A stretch of DNA of 64,000 nt from Terriglobia bacterium (GCA_020072965.1 JAIQFY010000001.1:124001-188000); one strand, 5' to 3'. Positions 36,181-46,574 are shown, numbered from the stretch's first letter. Numbers and translations are program-made. Notes: generated by a model not told the origin, from the sequence alone.

Positions 36181-37230
36181 ATGAAGAAAAGCATTACTAT
36201 CACGCAAGGACTTCGGTCCTTGTTCGGCACATTCGATCGCAACATTCGCTTCCTCGAAAAGTCCTTCAACGTTCAAATTCAGACCCTGGACGGCAATCTT
36301 GAGATTGTCGGTGACAACGGTGGCGTGGCTGCCGCCGAGGAGATTCTCCGCGGTTATTCCCAGCTTGCCACGGACGGGATTCGTCTTGACAATGGAGAGG
36401 TGGAATCCCTGCTCAAAATAGCCGTGGATGATCCCACACGTTCCTTGCGTGAAATCGCTTCCAGTCTAAGGACCCGCGCTTTCGGAAAGAAACAGGTTAC
36501 CCCGAAGAGCTTGAACCAGCGACTCTACGTGGAAGCGATCGAGAGCCATGACATCGTGTTTGGCGTCGGGCCCGCGGGCACGGGAAAAACGTATCTGGCT
36601 GTGGCCCTGGCCCTGGCAGCCCTGCAAAACCACACCGTGAGCCGGATTGTCCTGGCGCGTCCCGCGGTCGAGGCAGGGGAACGACTGGGGTTCTTGCCCG
36701 GAACTCTGCAGGAAAAAGTTGATCCATACCTGCAGCCTCTCTATGATGCGCTCTACGATTTGTCGGAACGCGACAAGGTGGACCGATTCCTGGAAAAGAA
36801 TGTCATAGAAGTGGCGCCGATTGCATTTATGCGCGGCCGCACATTGAACGAATCATTCGTCATCCTGGATGAAGCCCAGAACACGACCCACGAACAGATG
36901 AAGATGTTTCTGACCCGCATCGGGTTTAATTCCAAAGCCGTTATTACCGGCGACATCACTCAGATTGATCTGCCCAGCGGCAAACGATCCGGCTTGGTCG
37001 AAGCCATTGATGTGGTTTCGAATATCGCCGGGATTGCGTTCGTGTGGTTTAACGAAAAGGACGTTGTCCGCCACGCCCTGGTCCAGGAAATCATCAAGGC
37101 CTATGAAGCGTATAATCTTTCGCGCGTCCTGACCGGGGAGGGGAGCCATTCCCAATCTGTAAACGGCGGCAATACCGGGTCAGGCGAGACTCCGGATCAT
37201 CCGGTTTCCCCGAGACGAGTCCATGAGTGA
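36181..37230 (+). CDS. PhoH-like ATPase (YbeZ family)
   Basis: 349 aa. A KH-like N-terminal region (about 1-65, [21 protein letters not shown]) is followed by the PhoH P-loop domain: Walker [18 protein letters not shown] at about residue 127, the [18 protein letters not shown] segment that is diagnostic for PhoH, Walker [22 protein letters not shown], and [11 protein letters not shown]. PhoH-like/YbeZ proteins work with YbeY in RNA metabolism. Here the order phoH / HD / ybeY / corC-like / era matches that of many bacteria. The tail after residue 320 is polar and probably disordered. It overlaps the next gene by 8 nt. Confidence 0.95.
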   Translation: MKKSITITQGLRSLFGTFDRNIRFLEKSFNVQIQTLDGNLEIVGDNGGVAAAEEILRGYSQLATDGIRLDNGEVESLLKIAVDDPTRSLREIASSLRTRAFGKKQVTPKSLNQRLYVEAIESHDIVFGVGPAGTGKTYLAVALALAALQNHTVSRIVLARPAVEAGERLGFLPGTLQEKVDPYLQPLYDALYDLSERDKVDRFLEKNVIEVAPIAFMRGRTLNESFVILDEAQNTTHEQMKMFLTRIGFNSKAVITGDITQIDLPSGKRSGLVEAIDVVSNIAGIAFVWFNEKDVVRHALVQEIIKAYEAYNLSRVLTGEGSHSQSVNGGNTGSGETPDHPVSPRRVHE

Positions 37231-39589
37231 TCCCCCCTCAAATCCTGCCGACAAAAAGAAGGGTCGGACGGGGAATGAATCCCCGTTTCCGACGAGCCTT
37301 GCGGCCTTGCAGAAGCAAGCTCAGGCGGCCTCTTCCCTCCCTTCTCGGATTCTGCAAAGTCTTGCCACCCCGATCACCCTGCGAGACGTCGTGGTGGGGG
37401 TGATGCTGATCGGTTTGGTGGTCGTCCTCCTCGCAAGAATCTCCCTGGCCCCCATCCCCCGGTATCAGGTCGGAGAACTGGCCACTAGCGACCTGGTGAC
37501 ATCTGATGAGTTGATCATCACGAACCAGGCTCTCTCCCGGTTGCAGAGGGATGAGGCGGCATCCAGAGTGCCGGTGGTTTTTGATTATGATCCGGCCGTA
37601 TTGAATGCCACGCTCCTGCGTCTTCATACGTTTTTCACGGAATCGCGAAACGTCCTGGCTGCGGCCGGTCCAGAGACGAAAGTGCGACCTGCCCTTGCCA
37701 AGGCCTTCGAAAACGAATTTGGACGCCCGGCGTCAGGGGCCTTACTCGCCGCCCTGTCGGCACGCCACTACGATGAAGCCCTGGAACAGCAACTAATCTC
37801 AGACCTGCAGCGACTCATGCATGACAGCGTTTTGAATGACACGGAAGTCCTGGAGATGGCCTCCCCGGGCACCCGGATTGCCCTGCTCAATATCGATAAG
37901 AGTGGCGAGACGGTTCTCCCGGGCCTGCCCCCACACGCTACTCTGGCACGCGCCCGGCAATGGCTGCGCGAGCAACTGCTTCAGTCGACCCTCCTTCCCC
38001 CTGAAGTGAGGGAGGAGTTTTCCTCCGCTGCCGAGAACCTGGTCGCCGTCAACGGCCTGTACAACGCCCGCGAGACGCTGGCCCGGCAGCGGGCCGCAGC
38101 CCAGGACGCACGCCCTGTTCAAGATCATATTCCTGGCCGGACAAGACTGCTGCGCGCTGGCCAACCTGTCACCCCTGACGTCGTCGAGGCCCTCCAGGCG
38201 ATGCGGGAAATGGAATCGCGCCGTCGCCGGCCCGAGTACTTCGCAGGCCTCTACATAGCTGTGGTCCTGTTGTCTTTCTTCCTGTGGCATTTCCTCACCC
38301 AACGACGCAGTGACGGAATAAGCCCGCAGAGACAGTTCCTGCTGGTCATGATCTCGTTTGTGGTTCTACTGGTCCTCTCCCGGGTCCTCCTGTTTACATT
38401 CGATGTGATCAATCAGAATTTTGCCGTTCCGCCGTTCAACGACGTCCTTTCGTCAAAGTTTTCCATTCCCTTTGCCGCAGGGGCGATGCTCGTCACGCTG
38501 TTGCTGGACGGCGGGGTGGGTATGATTTACGCGGTCGTTTTGTCGATGTTTGTGGGGTATCTGGGACGCTCTCCGCTGCTTGCGGCCTACGCCCTGGTGT
38601 CGAGTCTCGCGGCGATTTATGCGGTGCGTCAGTACCGCGATCGAAGCGCCGTCCTCAAAGCCAGTTTGATTGTGGGCGCCTCCAATTGTGTGATCGTGGC
38701 CGGTCTGACACTCCTCGGGGAACGGCCGAATGGCTGGAGGATGCTTATCTTCGATTTTGGAAACGCCATGGTGGGGGGATTTTTCGTAGCCGGGCTGGTT
38801 TCCCTGCTTTTGCCCTTGTTCGAGAATGTTTTTGATATATGCACGGACGTGCGTCTGTTGGAGCTTTCAAATTTGAATCTGCCCATCCTGCGCAAGCTCG
38901 CCGCCGAGGCCCCCGGAACTTACCACCACAGTATCCTCGTCGGGATTCTCGCCGAGGCGGCCGCTGAAACCATCGGCGCGAATCCCCTTCTGGCCCGGGT
39001 GGCCTGCCTCTACCATGACATCGGAAAGATCGGAAAGTCCTCGTATTACATCGAGAATTCCAAGGAGGCGACCCTGCGGCATTCACGCCTGGCCCCGAAC
39101 ATGTCGAGCCTGGTGATTATTGACCATGTCAAGGAGGGTTTGGCGATCGCAAAACAGATCCGCCTTCCTAGACGAGTCACCGATATCATTCCCCAACATC
39201 ATGGGACCAGCCTGGTGGCGTATTTTTACCACAAGGCTAAATCGGATCAGGATGCCGACGAAATCGGAATTTCCGAGGAACAGTTCCGTTATCCGGGACC
39301 TCGTCCGCGATCCAAAGAGTCAGCCCTGATCATGCTGGCCGATTCCATTGAGGCCGCCGCACGGACGGTTGAGAGCCCGAATCCGAAGCGATTACAAAAT
39401 GTGGTGGATCGCATCGTTGATCGGTTTTTGAATGACCATCAACTCGATGAATCCCAACTCACCTTGAACGAGATCGCCGTCGCGAAACAGGCATTCACTC
39501 GAACCCTGTCGGGGATATACCATGAGCGGATCGCCTACCCCGGATTCGACTTCAGCCAGGTGGCCGTTGATGAAGCCTCCTCCGGGTAA
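37223..39589 (+). CDS. 7TM-HD membrane protein (PgpH-type c-di-AMP phosphodiesterase-like)
   Basis: 788 aa. The order is: a cytoplasmic N-tail; one membrane helix (about 55-75, [18 protein letters not shown]); a large extracytoplasmic 7TMR-HDED-like domain (about 80-340); seven membrane segments (about 345-560); then a cytoplasmic HD domain with [15 protein letters not shown] and [13 protein letters not shown] (metal-binding His-Asp) at about residue 595, and [17 protein letters not shown]. This is the PgpH/YqfF architecture, which hydrolyses c-di-AMP in Firmicutes; whether it does so here is inference. It sits between phoH and ybeY in the conserved cluster. The final residues are [12 protein letters not shown]. 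Confidence 0.93.
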   Translation: MSDPPSNPADKKKGRTGNESPFPTSLAALQKQAQAASSLPSRILQSLATPITLRDVVVGVMLIGLVVVLLARISLAPIPRYQVGELATSDLVTSDELIITNQALSRLQRDEAASRVPVVFDYDPAVLNATLLRLHTFFTESRNVLAAAGPETKVRPALAKAFENEFGRPASGALLAALSARHYDEALEQQLISDLQRLMHDSVLNDTEVLEMASPGTRIALLNIDKSGETVLPGLPPHATLARARQWLREQLLQSTLLPPEVREEFSSAAENLVAVNGLYNARETLARQRAAAQDARPVQDHIPGRTRLLRAGQPVTPDVVEALQAMREMESRRRRPEYFAGLYIAVVLLSFFLWHFLTQRRSDGISPQRQFLLVMISFVVLLVLSRVLLFTFDVINQNFAVPPFNDVLSSKFSIPFAAGAMLVTLLLDGGVGMIYAVVLSMFVGYLGRSPLLAAYALVSSLAAIYAVRQYRDRSAVLKASLIVGASNCVIVAGLTLLGERPNGWRMLIFDFGNAMVGGFFVAGLVSLLLPLFENVFDICTDVRLLELSNLNLPILRKLAAEAPGTYHHSILVGILAEAAAETIGANPLLARVACLYHDIGKIGKSSYYIENSKEATLRHSRLAPNMSSLVIIDHVKEGLAIAKQIRLPRRVTDIIPQHHGTSLVAYFYHKAKSDQDADEIGISEEQFRYPGPRPRSKESALIMLADSIEAAARTVESPNPKRLQNVVDRIVDRFLNDHQLDESQLTLNEIAVAKQAFTRTLSGIYHERIAYPGFDFSQVAVDEASSG

Positions 39590-39782
39590 GAGACTCATGG
39601 TGGATCAGATAGCCACATCGGGGCAGACCCATAGCCACGGCTTGCTCACTGCCGGATAGAGCCGGATGAGCCGGCACCTGCCAGCACGCTCTATGAGGCC
39701 ATTTCTCTCCCCCGAAACCCCAAACCGCAATCTATGAGATAATGTCATGGCAGGCTTTGGGCTGCGCCGCTGAAGACCAACC

Positions 39783-40217
39783 ATGCCTCTTTTCAACCGG
39801 CAAAGACGCGTTCGGATTGATGTTCGGCATTTCTACCCGTTCTTGAAACGGCTGGCGGAGACCCTCGGACATGCGGAAACCGATGTCACAATTACTCTGG
39901 TGAGTGATCGCACGATACAGACGCTTAATCGACGCTTCCGGGGGAAGGATCGGCCGACCGACGTGCTTTCATTCCCTGCGGACCGGGACGGCGATCCGTG
40001 GAAGCACGTTGCCAGAGAAGAGACCTCCGCCCTCGGAGAAATCATCATTTCGGCGGAAACGGCCCGGCGCCAGGCCGACGAAGAAGGACATTCCGTGCTC
40101 GAAGAGATCAAGTTGCTGATCATCCATGGCGCCCTGCACCTGGAGGGATTCGACCATGAATCTGATGGCGGGGAAATGAACCAAAAGGAATATGCACTCC
40201 GGGCACGACTCCTATGA
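39783..40217 (+). CDS. ybeY: Endoribonuclease YbeY
   Basis: 144-aa zinc-dependent single-strand RNase needed for 16S rRNA 3'-end processing and ribosome quality control. Motifs: SDRTIQTLNRRFRGKDRPTDVLSFP, EEISAL-type GEIIIS, and the metal site IIHGALHLEGFDHESDGGEM (three His). The small N-terminal VRIDVRHFYPFLKRL strand is usual. The gene overlaps the corC-like gene by 4 nt (ATGA). Confidence 0.96.
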   Translation: MPLFNRQRRVRIDVRHFYPFLKRLAETLGHAETDVTITLVSDRTIQTLNRRFRGKDRPTDVLSFPADRDGDPWKHVAREETSALGEIIISAETARRQADEEGHSVLEEIKLLIIHGALHLEGFDHESDGGEMNQKEYALRARLL

Positions 40218-41482
40218 ATGTTTTGCAGACCATCCTTTTTCTCCTCGTGCTAATGCTGTGGTCCCTGATCGCCGTGATGGAGGTGGCCCTGGCCTCCTTC
40301 AGCAAGATCAGCGCCCGACTTCTGGCGGAAGAGGAAAAGAATCCCCGTACCGCATTTCTCCTGCAGCTGGTCGAACAACGCGAGCAGCGCCGCATTGCGC
40401 TATCCATGGGATCGCAGACTTGCCTTGTGCTTATTGTGTACCTGCTCGCCTCGCTCTATTTCACCCACCAACGCTTGTTCCATCTGGCCTTTTTAGAGAC
40501 CTTTGGCACCCTTGTTTTTTTAATCGCGATTTTTCACCAGTTCCTTCCCCGGCTCGTCGCCACCCGTCATCCCGACCGGGTTCTGTTGAGACTGTTCCCA
40601 CTCGTCGAGGTTTTTTTCGCGATCACTCTTCCCATTGCGGAGCTCCTTCTGAGGGCCCTGCGTGTGTTTGAAGAACCCGATATGCCCGGCGAAAAACCGG
40701 ATGAACCTGCCAATCCCGGAGAGATTCAGGCGCTGCTGGACGTCGGCGAGGAGGAAGGGATCATCGAAGAATCCGATGGCGCCCTGATCCAATCGGTCGT
40801 GGAGTTTGGTGATAAGTTGGCGAAAGACTGTATGACGCCCCGAACGGAAATAGTGGCCATTGAGGACACCGCCACCCTGGACCAGGTTCAGGAATTGATG
40901 GTGGCCAGAAAACACTCCCGCATCCCGGTCTATCACGAAGACATCGACAACATCTGGGGAATCGTTTTTGTCCGGGACCTGCTCGTGGAGCTGGAGAAGG
41001 GAGATCCGCATCGCCTGGTCAAAACCGTCGTGCGTCCCGTCCTCTTCGTGCCTGAGACCAAACCCGTGGCCGATCTGCTGAAGGAACTGCAGAACGAAAC
41101 GGTCAAAATGGTTATTGTCATTGATGAGTTTGGCGGAGTGGCCGGACTGGTCACCATTGAGGACCTCGTTGAAGAGATCGTGGGCGAGATTCATGACGAG
41201 GACGAGGACCGGACGGAAGCCTATTTTCGGATCAGCAACGACAAGTATATTTTCTCCGGGAGCCTCCCGATCGGGCGAGTGGAGGAGTTGCTCAACATGG
41301 AGATCAGCGACGAAGATTACTCCACGATCGCCGGGTTCGTGATCTCGAAGCTCGGCCGCGTTCCTCAGGCCGGCGAGCGCCTCGATCTGGACGGGTTGCA
41401 CGTTGAAATCCTCGATTCCACCTCGAAACAGATCCAGAAATTGCGGGTTGAAAAGCGACAGCAACAGACCGCGTCCGAGTAA
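40214..41482 (+). CDS. CNNM/CorC-family (hemolysin C-like) transporter
   Basis: 422 aa. An N-terminal membrane domain (about 1-155, four hydrophobic segments, EVALASFSKISARLLAEE at the start of the CNNM domain) precedes a CBS-domain pair. In it, EGIIEESDGALIQSVVEFGDKLAKDCMTPRTEIVAIE contains the M-T-P-R signature and DEFGGVAGLVTIEDLVEEIVGEI the second CBS motif. A C-terminal CorC_HlyC domain ends the protein (about 335-410, GSLPIGRVEELLNMEI). It is probably a divalent cation (Mg/Co) efflux or uptake protein. ybeY overlaps its start and era starts 7 nt after its stop. Confidence 0.93.
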   Translation: MNVLQTILFLLVLMLWSLIAVMEVALASFSKISARLLAEEEKNPRTAFLLQLVEQREQRRIALSMGSQTCLVLIVYLLASLYFTHQRLFHLAFLETFGTLVFLIAIFHQFLPRLVATRHPDRVLLRLFPLVEVFFAITLPIAELLLRALRVFEEPDMPGEKPDEPANPGEIQALLDVGEEEGIIEESDGALIQSVVEFGDKLAKDCMTPRTEIVAIEDTATLDQVQELMVARKHSRIPVYHEDIDNIWGIVFVRDLLVELEKGDPHRLVKTVVRPVLFVPETKPVADLLKELQNETVKMVIVIDEFGGVAGLVTIEDLVEEIVGEIHDEDEDRTEAYFRISNDKYIFSGSLPIGRVEELLNMEISDEDYSTIAGFVISKLGRVPQAGERLDLDGLHVEILDSTSKQIQKLRVEKRQQQTASE

Positions 41483-41488
41483 TTCTCT

Positions 41489-42379
41489 ATGGCAAAGTCG
41501 GGATTTGTGGCCATCGTTGGAAGACCCAATGCGGGTAAGTCAACGCTGTTGAACCGCCTGGTCGGAGAGAAGGTGGCTATCGTTTCGGTCGTCCCGCAGA
41601 CGACCCGCAACCAGATCCGGGGAGTCGTCAACGGCCCCGAAGGTCAGATCGTCTTCATTGATACCCCCGGCATCCACCGGCCCCTCCATCGATTGAATCA
41701 ACGCATGATGAAGATGGTTCATGCGGCCCTGGAGGGCCTCGATCTGGTACTGCTGATCGTGGACGCCTCATTGCCTTTCGGCGAAGGGGATCGTTTTGTT
41801 TTGAACCTGCTGCGGGAGAAGAACCTGCCCTCCTTCCTTCTGCTGAACAAGATCGACCAGATTAAGAAGGCTGACCTTCTCCCGCTGATCGCTCGATATG
41901 CCAATGAATTGAGCTGGCTCGAAGTCATTCCTGTCAGCGCCCTGACGGGCGAAAATGTAGACCTCCTTCTAAAACGCATCTTTGCAGCCTTGAGGGAGGG
42001 CCCGTCCTACTTCTCCCAGGATGAGTACACCGACCAACCCGAACGGATCCTCGCCGCAGAGTTCATCCGGGAGAAAATCATGCATCACACGCGAGAAGAG
42101 GTTCCGCATTCCGTGGCCGTCATCCTCGAGAAATTTGAAGAGGGAGAGCGATTGGTTCGAATCTATGCCTCGATTCTGGTGGAACGCGATTCACAAAAGG
42201 GGATCTTGATCGGCCAGAAAGGAAGAATGCTCAAGCAAATCGGTACCGACGCGCGCTGGGAACTGGAGCGCCTTTTAAACACGAAGGTCTATCTGGAATT
42301 GTTTGTGAAGGTCAGGCCGCACTGGCGAGATAACGAGGCCGTGTTGGACGAGATTGGGATCGCGAAGATCCGATCGTAG
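41489..42379 (+). CDS. era: GTPase Era
   Basis: 296-aa ribosome-assembly GTPase binding 16S rRNA 3' end. GTPase motifs: G1 GRPNAGKSTLLNRLVG, G2 around TTRNQIRGVV, G3 DTPGIHRPLHRLNQRM, G4 LLNKIDQIKKADLL, G5 SALTGENVD. The C-terminal KH domain has the RNA-binding VERDSQKGILIGQKGRMLKQIG motif (GxxG) and ends in VKVRPHWRDNEAVLDEIG. All residues appear intact. It follows the corC-like gene closely (7 nt) and is the end of the phoH-ybeY-era cluster. Confidence 0.98.
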   Translation: MAKSGFVAIVGRPNAGKSTLLNRLVGEKVAIVSVVPQTTRNQIRGVVNGPEGQIVFIDTPGIHRPLHRLNQRMMKMVHAALEGLDLVLLIVDASLPFGEGDRFVLNLLREKNLPSFLLLNKIDQIKKADLLPLIARYANELSWLEVIPVSALTGENVDLLLKRIFAALREGPSYFSQDEYTDQPERILAAEFIREKIMHHTREEVPHSVAVILEKFEEGERLVRIYASILVERDSQKGILIGQKGRMLKQIGTDARWELERLLNTKVYLELFVKVRPHWRDNEAVLDEIGIAKIRS

Positions 42380-42395
42380 GGAACTAATTCAAGAG

Positions 42396-43586
42396 ATGAC
42401 AGCGATAAGCCCGGATACGCAATCGCCTGATGTAGCACGCGCGGCCACGGGGGCGGAACACGGAAGCACCACGGTCACAGGCAGCAGTCAGCGGATGATC
42501 TCGCTGGACGTCTTCCGTGGCCTTACCATTGCCGCCATGATCCTGGTTAATAACCCCGGAACATGGAAGAGCGTGTATGGCCCCTTGCGGCATGCCGAAT
42601 GGAACGGATGGACCCCGACCGATTTGGTTTTCCCTTTCTTCCTGTTCATCGTAGGGGTGTCACTGACCCTCTCCTTCGCCCGCCGCCGAGCGCAAGGCGC
42701 CTCCCAAGCCGATCTGTTTAAGCAAGTAGTGCGCCGGTCTTTGCTCATCTTCGCTCTGGGATTATTGTTGAACGGCTTTCCCTACTATGATCTCTCCAGG
42801 ATCCGAATTCCCGGGGTGCTCCAGCGCATCGCCCTTTGTTACCTCTTCGCCGCTCTTATTTTCCTGACCACAAGGATCAGGGGACAAATCATCGCAACGG
42901 TTGGATTGCTGGGAGGATACTGGATCCTGATGACGGCGGTTCCAATTCCCGGGATAGGTCACAGTTCCCTGACGATGCAGTCGAATCTCGCCGCCTACAT
43001 CGACAATGCCCTGCTCCATGGCCATATTTACCGACCCGCCTGGGATCCCGAAGGATTGCTGAGCACTCTGCCGGCCATCGCGTCGGTGCTGCTCGGCATC
43101 CTTACGGGTCACTGGCTGCGCGCAGCGAAATCACCGCTCTCTCGCACTCGGGGCCTGTTGCTGGGGGGAGCGATCGGAATCCTCGCGGGCCAACTCATGA
43201 GTTTCTGGTTCCCCATCAACAAAAATCTCTGGACCAGTTCTTACACCGTGTTTACAGCCGGAATGGCGCTGGTCTTGTTTGGGATCTGTTATTGGATCAT
43301 CGACGTCCAAGGATACCGGAAATGGGCCATTCCGTTTGTGGTCTATGGAATGAACGCCATCGCAGTGTACGTCCTCTCCGGGCTGGCGGCAAAGGCGTCC
43401 GTTACCTGGACGGTCACGCAGGCTGTCGGCAGCAAGGTCTTGATTCAAACATTTCTCTATACGAAGTTCTTCGCTCCGCTCGCCTCCCCGGTCAACGCCT
43501 CCCTGATGTGGGCAATCGCTTATGTGGTCTTCTGGATGGGTGTGATGTGGGTGTTCTACTGGAAGAAAATCTTTATCAAGATCTGA
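42396..43586 (+). CDS. DUF5009/HGSNAT-like membrane acetyltransferase
   Basis: About 396 aa. A short polar N-tail is followed by about ten membrane segments. The first conserved block is RMISLDVFRGLTIAAMILVNNPGTW, then HAEWNGWTPTDLVFPFFLFIVGVSLTLSF, with the W-x-P-x-D-L-V-F-P-x-F-L-F pattern that identifies the HGSNAT/NagX-like family (DUF5009). A later GVLQRIALCYLFAALIF and VYGMNAIAVYVLSGLAAK complete the match. These proteins transfer acetyl groups across membranes to sugars. The frame is open from 42354, inside era, but ATG 42396 follows the era stop by 16 nt. Physiological acceptor unknown; a muropeptide or polysaccharide is possible. Confidence 0.88.
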   Translation: MTAISPDTQSPDVARAATGAEHGSTTVTGSSQRMISLDVFRGLTIAAMILVNNPGTWKSVYGPLRHAEWNGWTPTDLVFPFFLFIVGVSLTLSFARRRAQGASQADLFKQVVRRSLLIFALGLLLNGFPYYDLSRIRIPGVLQRIALCYLFAALIFLTTRIRGQIIATVGLLGGYWILMTAVPIPGIGHSSLTMQSNLAAYIDNALLHGHIYRPAWDPEGLLSTLPAIASVLLGILTGHWLRAAKSPLSRTRGLLLGGAIGILAGQLMSFWFPINKNLWTSSYTVFTAGMALVLFGICYWIIDVQGYRKWAIPFVVYGMNAIAVYVLSGLAAKASVTWTVTQAVGSKVLIQTFLYTKFFAPLASPVNASLMWAIAYVVFWMGVMWVFYWKKIFIKI

Positions 43587-43688
43587 AATCGCAGGTAGGC
43601 CTCGTAAACTCCAATCTGTCCGGCCAATCGGCGTAAGAATAGTGGATTCTCCAGAGTTAAAGGGTGGAACCCCCAAGGAAAATAAGCG

Positions 43689-44012
43689 ATGCAGGCTCTT
43701 CCCAAATTGAGAATCCTATATAGACTCACCCTCGGGTTTGTCTTCGGATATGCCTCATACTGCCTCCTGGTTGTTTTTTATGAGTTATACAGAGATGTCC
43801 AATATGGAGCGCGTTTCGACGGAGAACACGTCGTCCACTTCTGGATTTTTCCCATTGGCATTCTTGATCTGTTTATGGGTGATTGGAGAGTATTCTGGCG
43901 TGATCTAATGCCGGGAGACGTTCTCTGTTACAGCCTGATTGTCTTCTGGAGTTGGTGGTTTCTCCGCGGTTCTTCGTTGCGAAAATTCTATCCAAAGAAA
44001 AATGATGATTGA
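43689..44012 (+). CDS. Small membrane protein of unknown function
   Basis: 107 aa with two clear hydrophobic segments (LTLGFVFGYASYCLLVVFY at about 13-31, LCYSLIVFWSWWFL at about 79-92) and a middle hydrophobic stretch (HFWIFPIGILDLFMGDW). The N- and C-terminal tails are basic. A purine-rich AAGGAAAATAAG precedes the ATG. It shares its strand with the acetyltransferase gene but is separated by 102 nt. Family not recognised. It is more A/T-rich than its neighbours. Confidence 0.65.
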   Translation: MQALPKLRILYRLTLGFVFGYASYCLLVVFYELYRDVQYGARFDGEHVVHFWIFPIGILDLFMGDWRVFWRDLMPGDVLCYSLIVFWSWWFLRGSSLRKFYPKKNDD

Positions 44013-44126
44013 TCGGTATTTGGTTGGCCAGAAAGTAGAAACGTTGGTGTTCACGCAGGTGCTGCTGAGTCAGAACATGCGCCCGGAGAGTTTTCAGCGA
44101 TAAAGGATGGAGACTGGCAACTTTCT

Positions 44127-44601
44127 CGATATCAATCGGAGACCCCTGAAGATGTAGCTGTCTGTCCTGGCTTGATCTATTTTTCCGAATCCCCCCATCG
44201 GAAGGTGGGGGATGATTCAGGTACAACCTACCGACGGGCAAGCCTCAACATTGAAATCCCCCCACCGGAAGGTGGGGGATAGTTCAGATCCGGCCTCTCG
44301 CTCAGCCGGGAGTCGGGACCCCTATCGATTCCGCCCGGCAACATCAGAAGAACAATTCCTAAATCCTGGTAGTAGATTGATTGAAGCGATTCCACGCGCG
44401 CGTGTCGGTGAGGCGGAACTTGAAGTATCCCCCGACTCCCGTCGGGGGGATTCATTAGGAATGTGATGGGGGCCCCAGTAGGTTCGGTCTGAAGCATCCC
44501 CCAACTACCGTTGGGGGGATTGCCTGACTAAAAGGAGGAGTAAAGGGGACTGACACCTTTTCCGATATCAACCGGATGCCCCTGAAGATGCAGCTGTCTG
44601 T
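44127..44601. repeat. 39-bp direct repeats flanking element copy B
   Basis: Sequences at 44127-44165 and 44563-44601 match at 35 of 39 positions (CGATATCAA ... CCCCTGAAGATG ... AGCTGTCTGT). They enclose element copy B and could be a duplicated target or remains of a larger repeat unit. Confidence 0.7.
44187..44520 (+). repeat. Four-hairpin palindromic element, copy B
   Basis: Hairpins at 44189-44213, 44256-44280, 44427-44451 and 44496-44520, each an ATCCCCC.../...GGGGGAT stem of 8-10 bp with a 4-nt loop. The first two stems have GGAA loops; the last two have the complementary TCCC and TACC loops, so the element is inverted about its centre. Inner tags (GATTCAGGTACAACCTAC at 44214-44231, AGTAGGTTCGGTCTGAAGC at 44478-44496) are the same as in copies A and C. 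Copy A on the minus strand aligns over the whole length. Confidence 0.82.
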
Positions 44602-44655
44602 TCGCACTTCAACGCCACGGACACCGAAGGGTCGGAGTTTGTGAGGATGGTTCTC

Positions 44656-46452
44656 CTACCGGGCCTTCATGATGACCAGTGTTTGATCATCCCTCTGCGG
44701 AGATCCTGCAGCGAATTCACGAACGGTCTCGAATAATATTGTTTTCAGTGCAGCCGGATCCAGATGACATTGGTTCTTGATGGTCTCGAGCAAGCGCTCC
44801 GTTCCAAATTCCTCGCCCTCATGATTCATGGCCTCCGAAATTCCATCGGAGTAAAACACGATCGTATCCCCCGCGGCAAACGCCAGTTTGCGCTCGTCGT
44901 AAACCACGTCCTGAAAAAGCCCCAATGGGACCCCCGAAACCTCCACTAACTCGGCCGACCCCTCATGGCAGAAGATTGGTTTGGGAAGGCCTGCATTGGA
45001 AATGATCATCGTCCGGGCCGATTCATCCCAAACGGCATAACACAAAGTCATGTAACGGCCCTCGATGCGGCGCTGGCAGAGCGACCAGTTGACCCGAACC
45101 AGCATCTCCGCCGGGGAATACTGCCGCGTGGCGCGCGTTCGAATGATCCCGCTGGTCATGGCGCTGTAGAGCGCCGCGGGGGCGCCTTTGCCTGAGCCGT
45201 CTCCCACCGCGATCGCAAGCTTGGAGCCGTCGTAAGGGAGGAAGTCGTAGAGGTCTCCCCCCAGGATATGGGCCGGCTTGAACTCCGCCGCTATCTCCAT
45301 TCCCTCCAAATGAGGAATTTCGTCGCTGACGAGATGGTACTGGATCTCGCGGGCAAACTGCATCTCCCGCTCCATCCGTGCTTCTTGCCGCGCGACCCGT
45401 TCATAGAGCCGGGCATTCTCAATCGCAGTGGCAATCTGGCTGGCGAGCAGGGTCAAAATCCATTCGTGTTCTTCGGTAAAATATCCCTGCTTGCCGCTTT
45501 CCAGGTCGAGGACGCCGATGGCCCGATCCTTATGAATCAAGGGAATGACCAGTTCGGATCGGGTTTCTGAATTGCAGCTGAGATAACGAGAATCCTGAAG
45601 GACGTTGTCCACCCGAATCGCCCTCTTTTCGGCGGCAGCCGCACCAACCAGACCTTCTCCAAGGGGCACCCTCAGCTTATCCTGGGTCCGCTGGTCAAAT
45701 TTGAACGACATGCGCGTCTTGAGCACGTCCTGCCGCTCGTCCACCAGCATGATGGCAAACATGTCGTAATCGATCACCTGCTTGATGACTTCCGCCACCT
45801 TCTTGAGCAGGCTCTCCAGGTTCAGGATCGCGATCATCTGCTCGCTGATTGAATTGAGCGTGCTCAACATTTCGGCCTGTTTCCGGGTCCTCTCGTATAA
45901 CCTCGCGTTTTCAATTGCCGTGGCAATCTGGCTCCCCAACAGCTCGAAGACGTGGCTGTGGTAAGACGAGAAAAAGTGGGGCTTGGGGCTCTCGATATCC
46001 AGGACTCCAATGACCCGGCCCTGGGCAATCAGCGGAACAGCCAATTCCGATTTCACCGTCTCGTAGGCCTTGATATATCGAGGGTCCTTGGAAACGTCTC
46101 CCACCAAAAGGACCCGGCGTTCCGCCGCCGAACTTCCGATCAATCCCTCCCCTATCTTAATGCGGAGATGGTCGACCACTTCCGGCGAATGACCAATCGC
46201 AAAACGGATAAAGAACTCCTGCGTTTTTTCCTCGAGTAGAAAAATGGCAAAGATCTGGTAGTCCACAACACTCTTGAGTAACTGCGCGATTTTGGGAAGC
46301 AGTAGATCAAGATCCAGAATGGCATTGATCTCTCTACCGATCTCCACCATCGCCGTCAGGATGCGCGTGCGCTCCTCCAACTCGCGCTTCACGGTCGGAG
46401 AAGTCGTCCGAATCTTATAAATGGTTTCCATTTGATCTTTTTGATCTTTCAT
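44656..46452 (-). CDS. GAF-GAF-SpoIIE serine phosphatase (RsbU-like)
   Basis: 598 aa. Two GAF sensor domains (about 30-190 and 200-360; each has the family G-E-G-L-I/V-G-x-A/S motif and the LAVPLIAQGRVIGVLDIES or LVIPLIHKDRAIGVLDLES strand) precede a SpoIIE/PP2C phosphatase domain (about 395-598): GGDLYDFLPYDGSKLAIAVGDGSGKGAPAALYSAM, with metal-binding Asp residues, and later FYSDGISEAMNHEGEEFG, DDQTLVIMKAR. Such proteins dephosphorylate anti-sigma-factor antagonists in partner-switching. No RsbV/RsbW-like partner is nearby. The start ATG 46452 is weakly supported; METIYK at 46431 is an alternative. Confidence 0.93.
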   Translation of the reverse strand: MKDQKDQMETIYKIRTTSPTVKRELEERTRILTAMVEIGREINAILDLDLLLPKIAQLLKSVVDYQIFAIFLLEEKTQEFFIRFAIGHSPEVVDHLRIKIGEGLIGSSAAERRVLLVGDVSKDPRYIKAYETVKSELAVPLIAQGRVIGVLDIESPKPHFFSSYHSHVFELLGSQIATAIENARLYERTRKQAEMLSTLNSISEQMIAILNLESLLKKVAEVIKQVIDYDMFAIMLVDERQDVLKTRMSFKFDQRTQDKLRVPLGEGLVGAAAAEKRAIRVDNVLQDSRYLSCNSETRSELVIPLIHKDRAIGVLDLESGKQGYFTEEHEWILTLLASQIATAIENARLYERVARQEARMEREMQFAREIQYHLVSDEIPHLEGMEIAAEFKPAHILGGDLYDFLPYDGSKLAIAVGDGSGKGAPAALYSAMTSGIIRTRATRQYSPAEMLVRVNWSLCQRRIEGRYMTLCYAVWDESARTMIISNAGLPKPIFCHEGSAELVEVSGVPLGLFQDVVYDERKLAFAAGDTIVFYSDGISEAMNHEGEEFGTERLLETIKNQCHLDPAALKTILFETVREFAAGSPQRDDQTLVIMKAR

Positions 46453-46574
46453 GGCGACTCGACAAGCAGCTCATGCCACGGCGGAGGCGTGCTGACCCAC
46501 CTTCCAGACCGTGCGCAAAAATATAGGCAGGATGGCTCCTGCCTCGATCCCCACCGGAAATTTCCCGCGAAGGG

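Larger units (their letters stand above)
44013..44655. other. Intergenic region with a palindromic element, 0.64 kb
   Basis: Between the small membrane protein and the SpoIIE phosphatase (convergent). Holds the four-hairpin element copy B and its flanking 39-bp direct repeats. No protein gene is supported in either strand; frames crossing the hairpins are short. Confidence 0.7.

Noticed and set aside
40520-41464. 314-codon minus-strand open frame
   Set aside because: Shadow of the CNNM/CorC gene, which has complete CBS motifs on the plus strand.
44187-44520. CRISPR array
   Set aside because: Repeats are palindromic, only four, unevenly spaced and inverted in pairs, with no regular unique spacers and no cas genes. 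They are hairpin elements.
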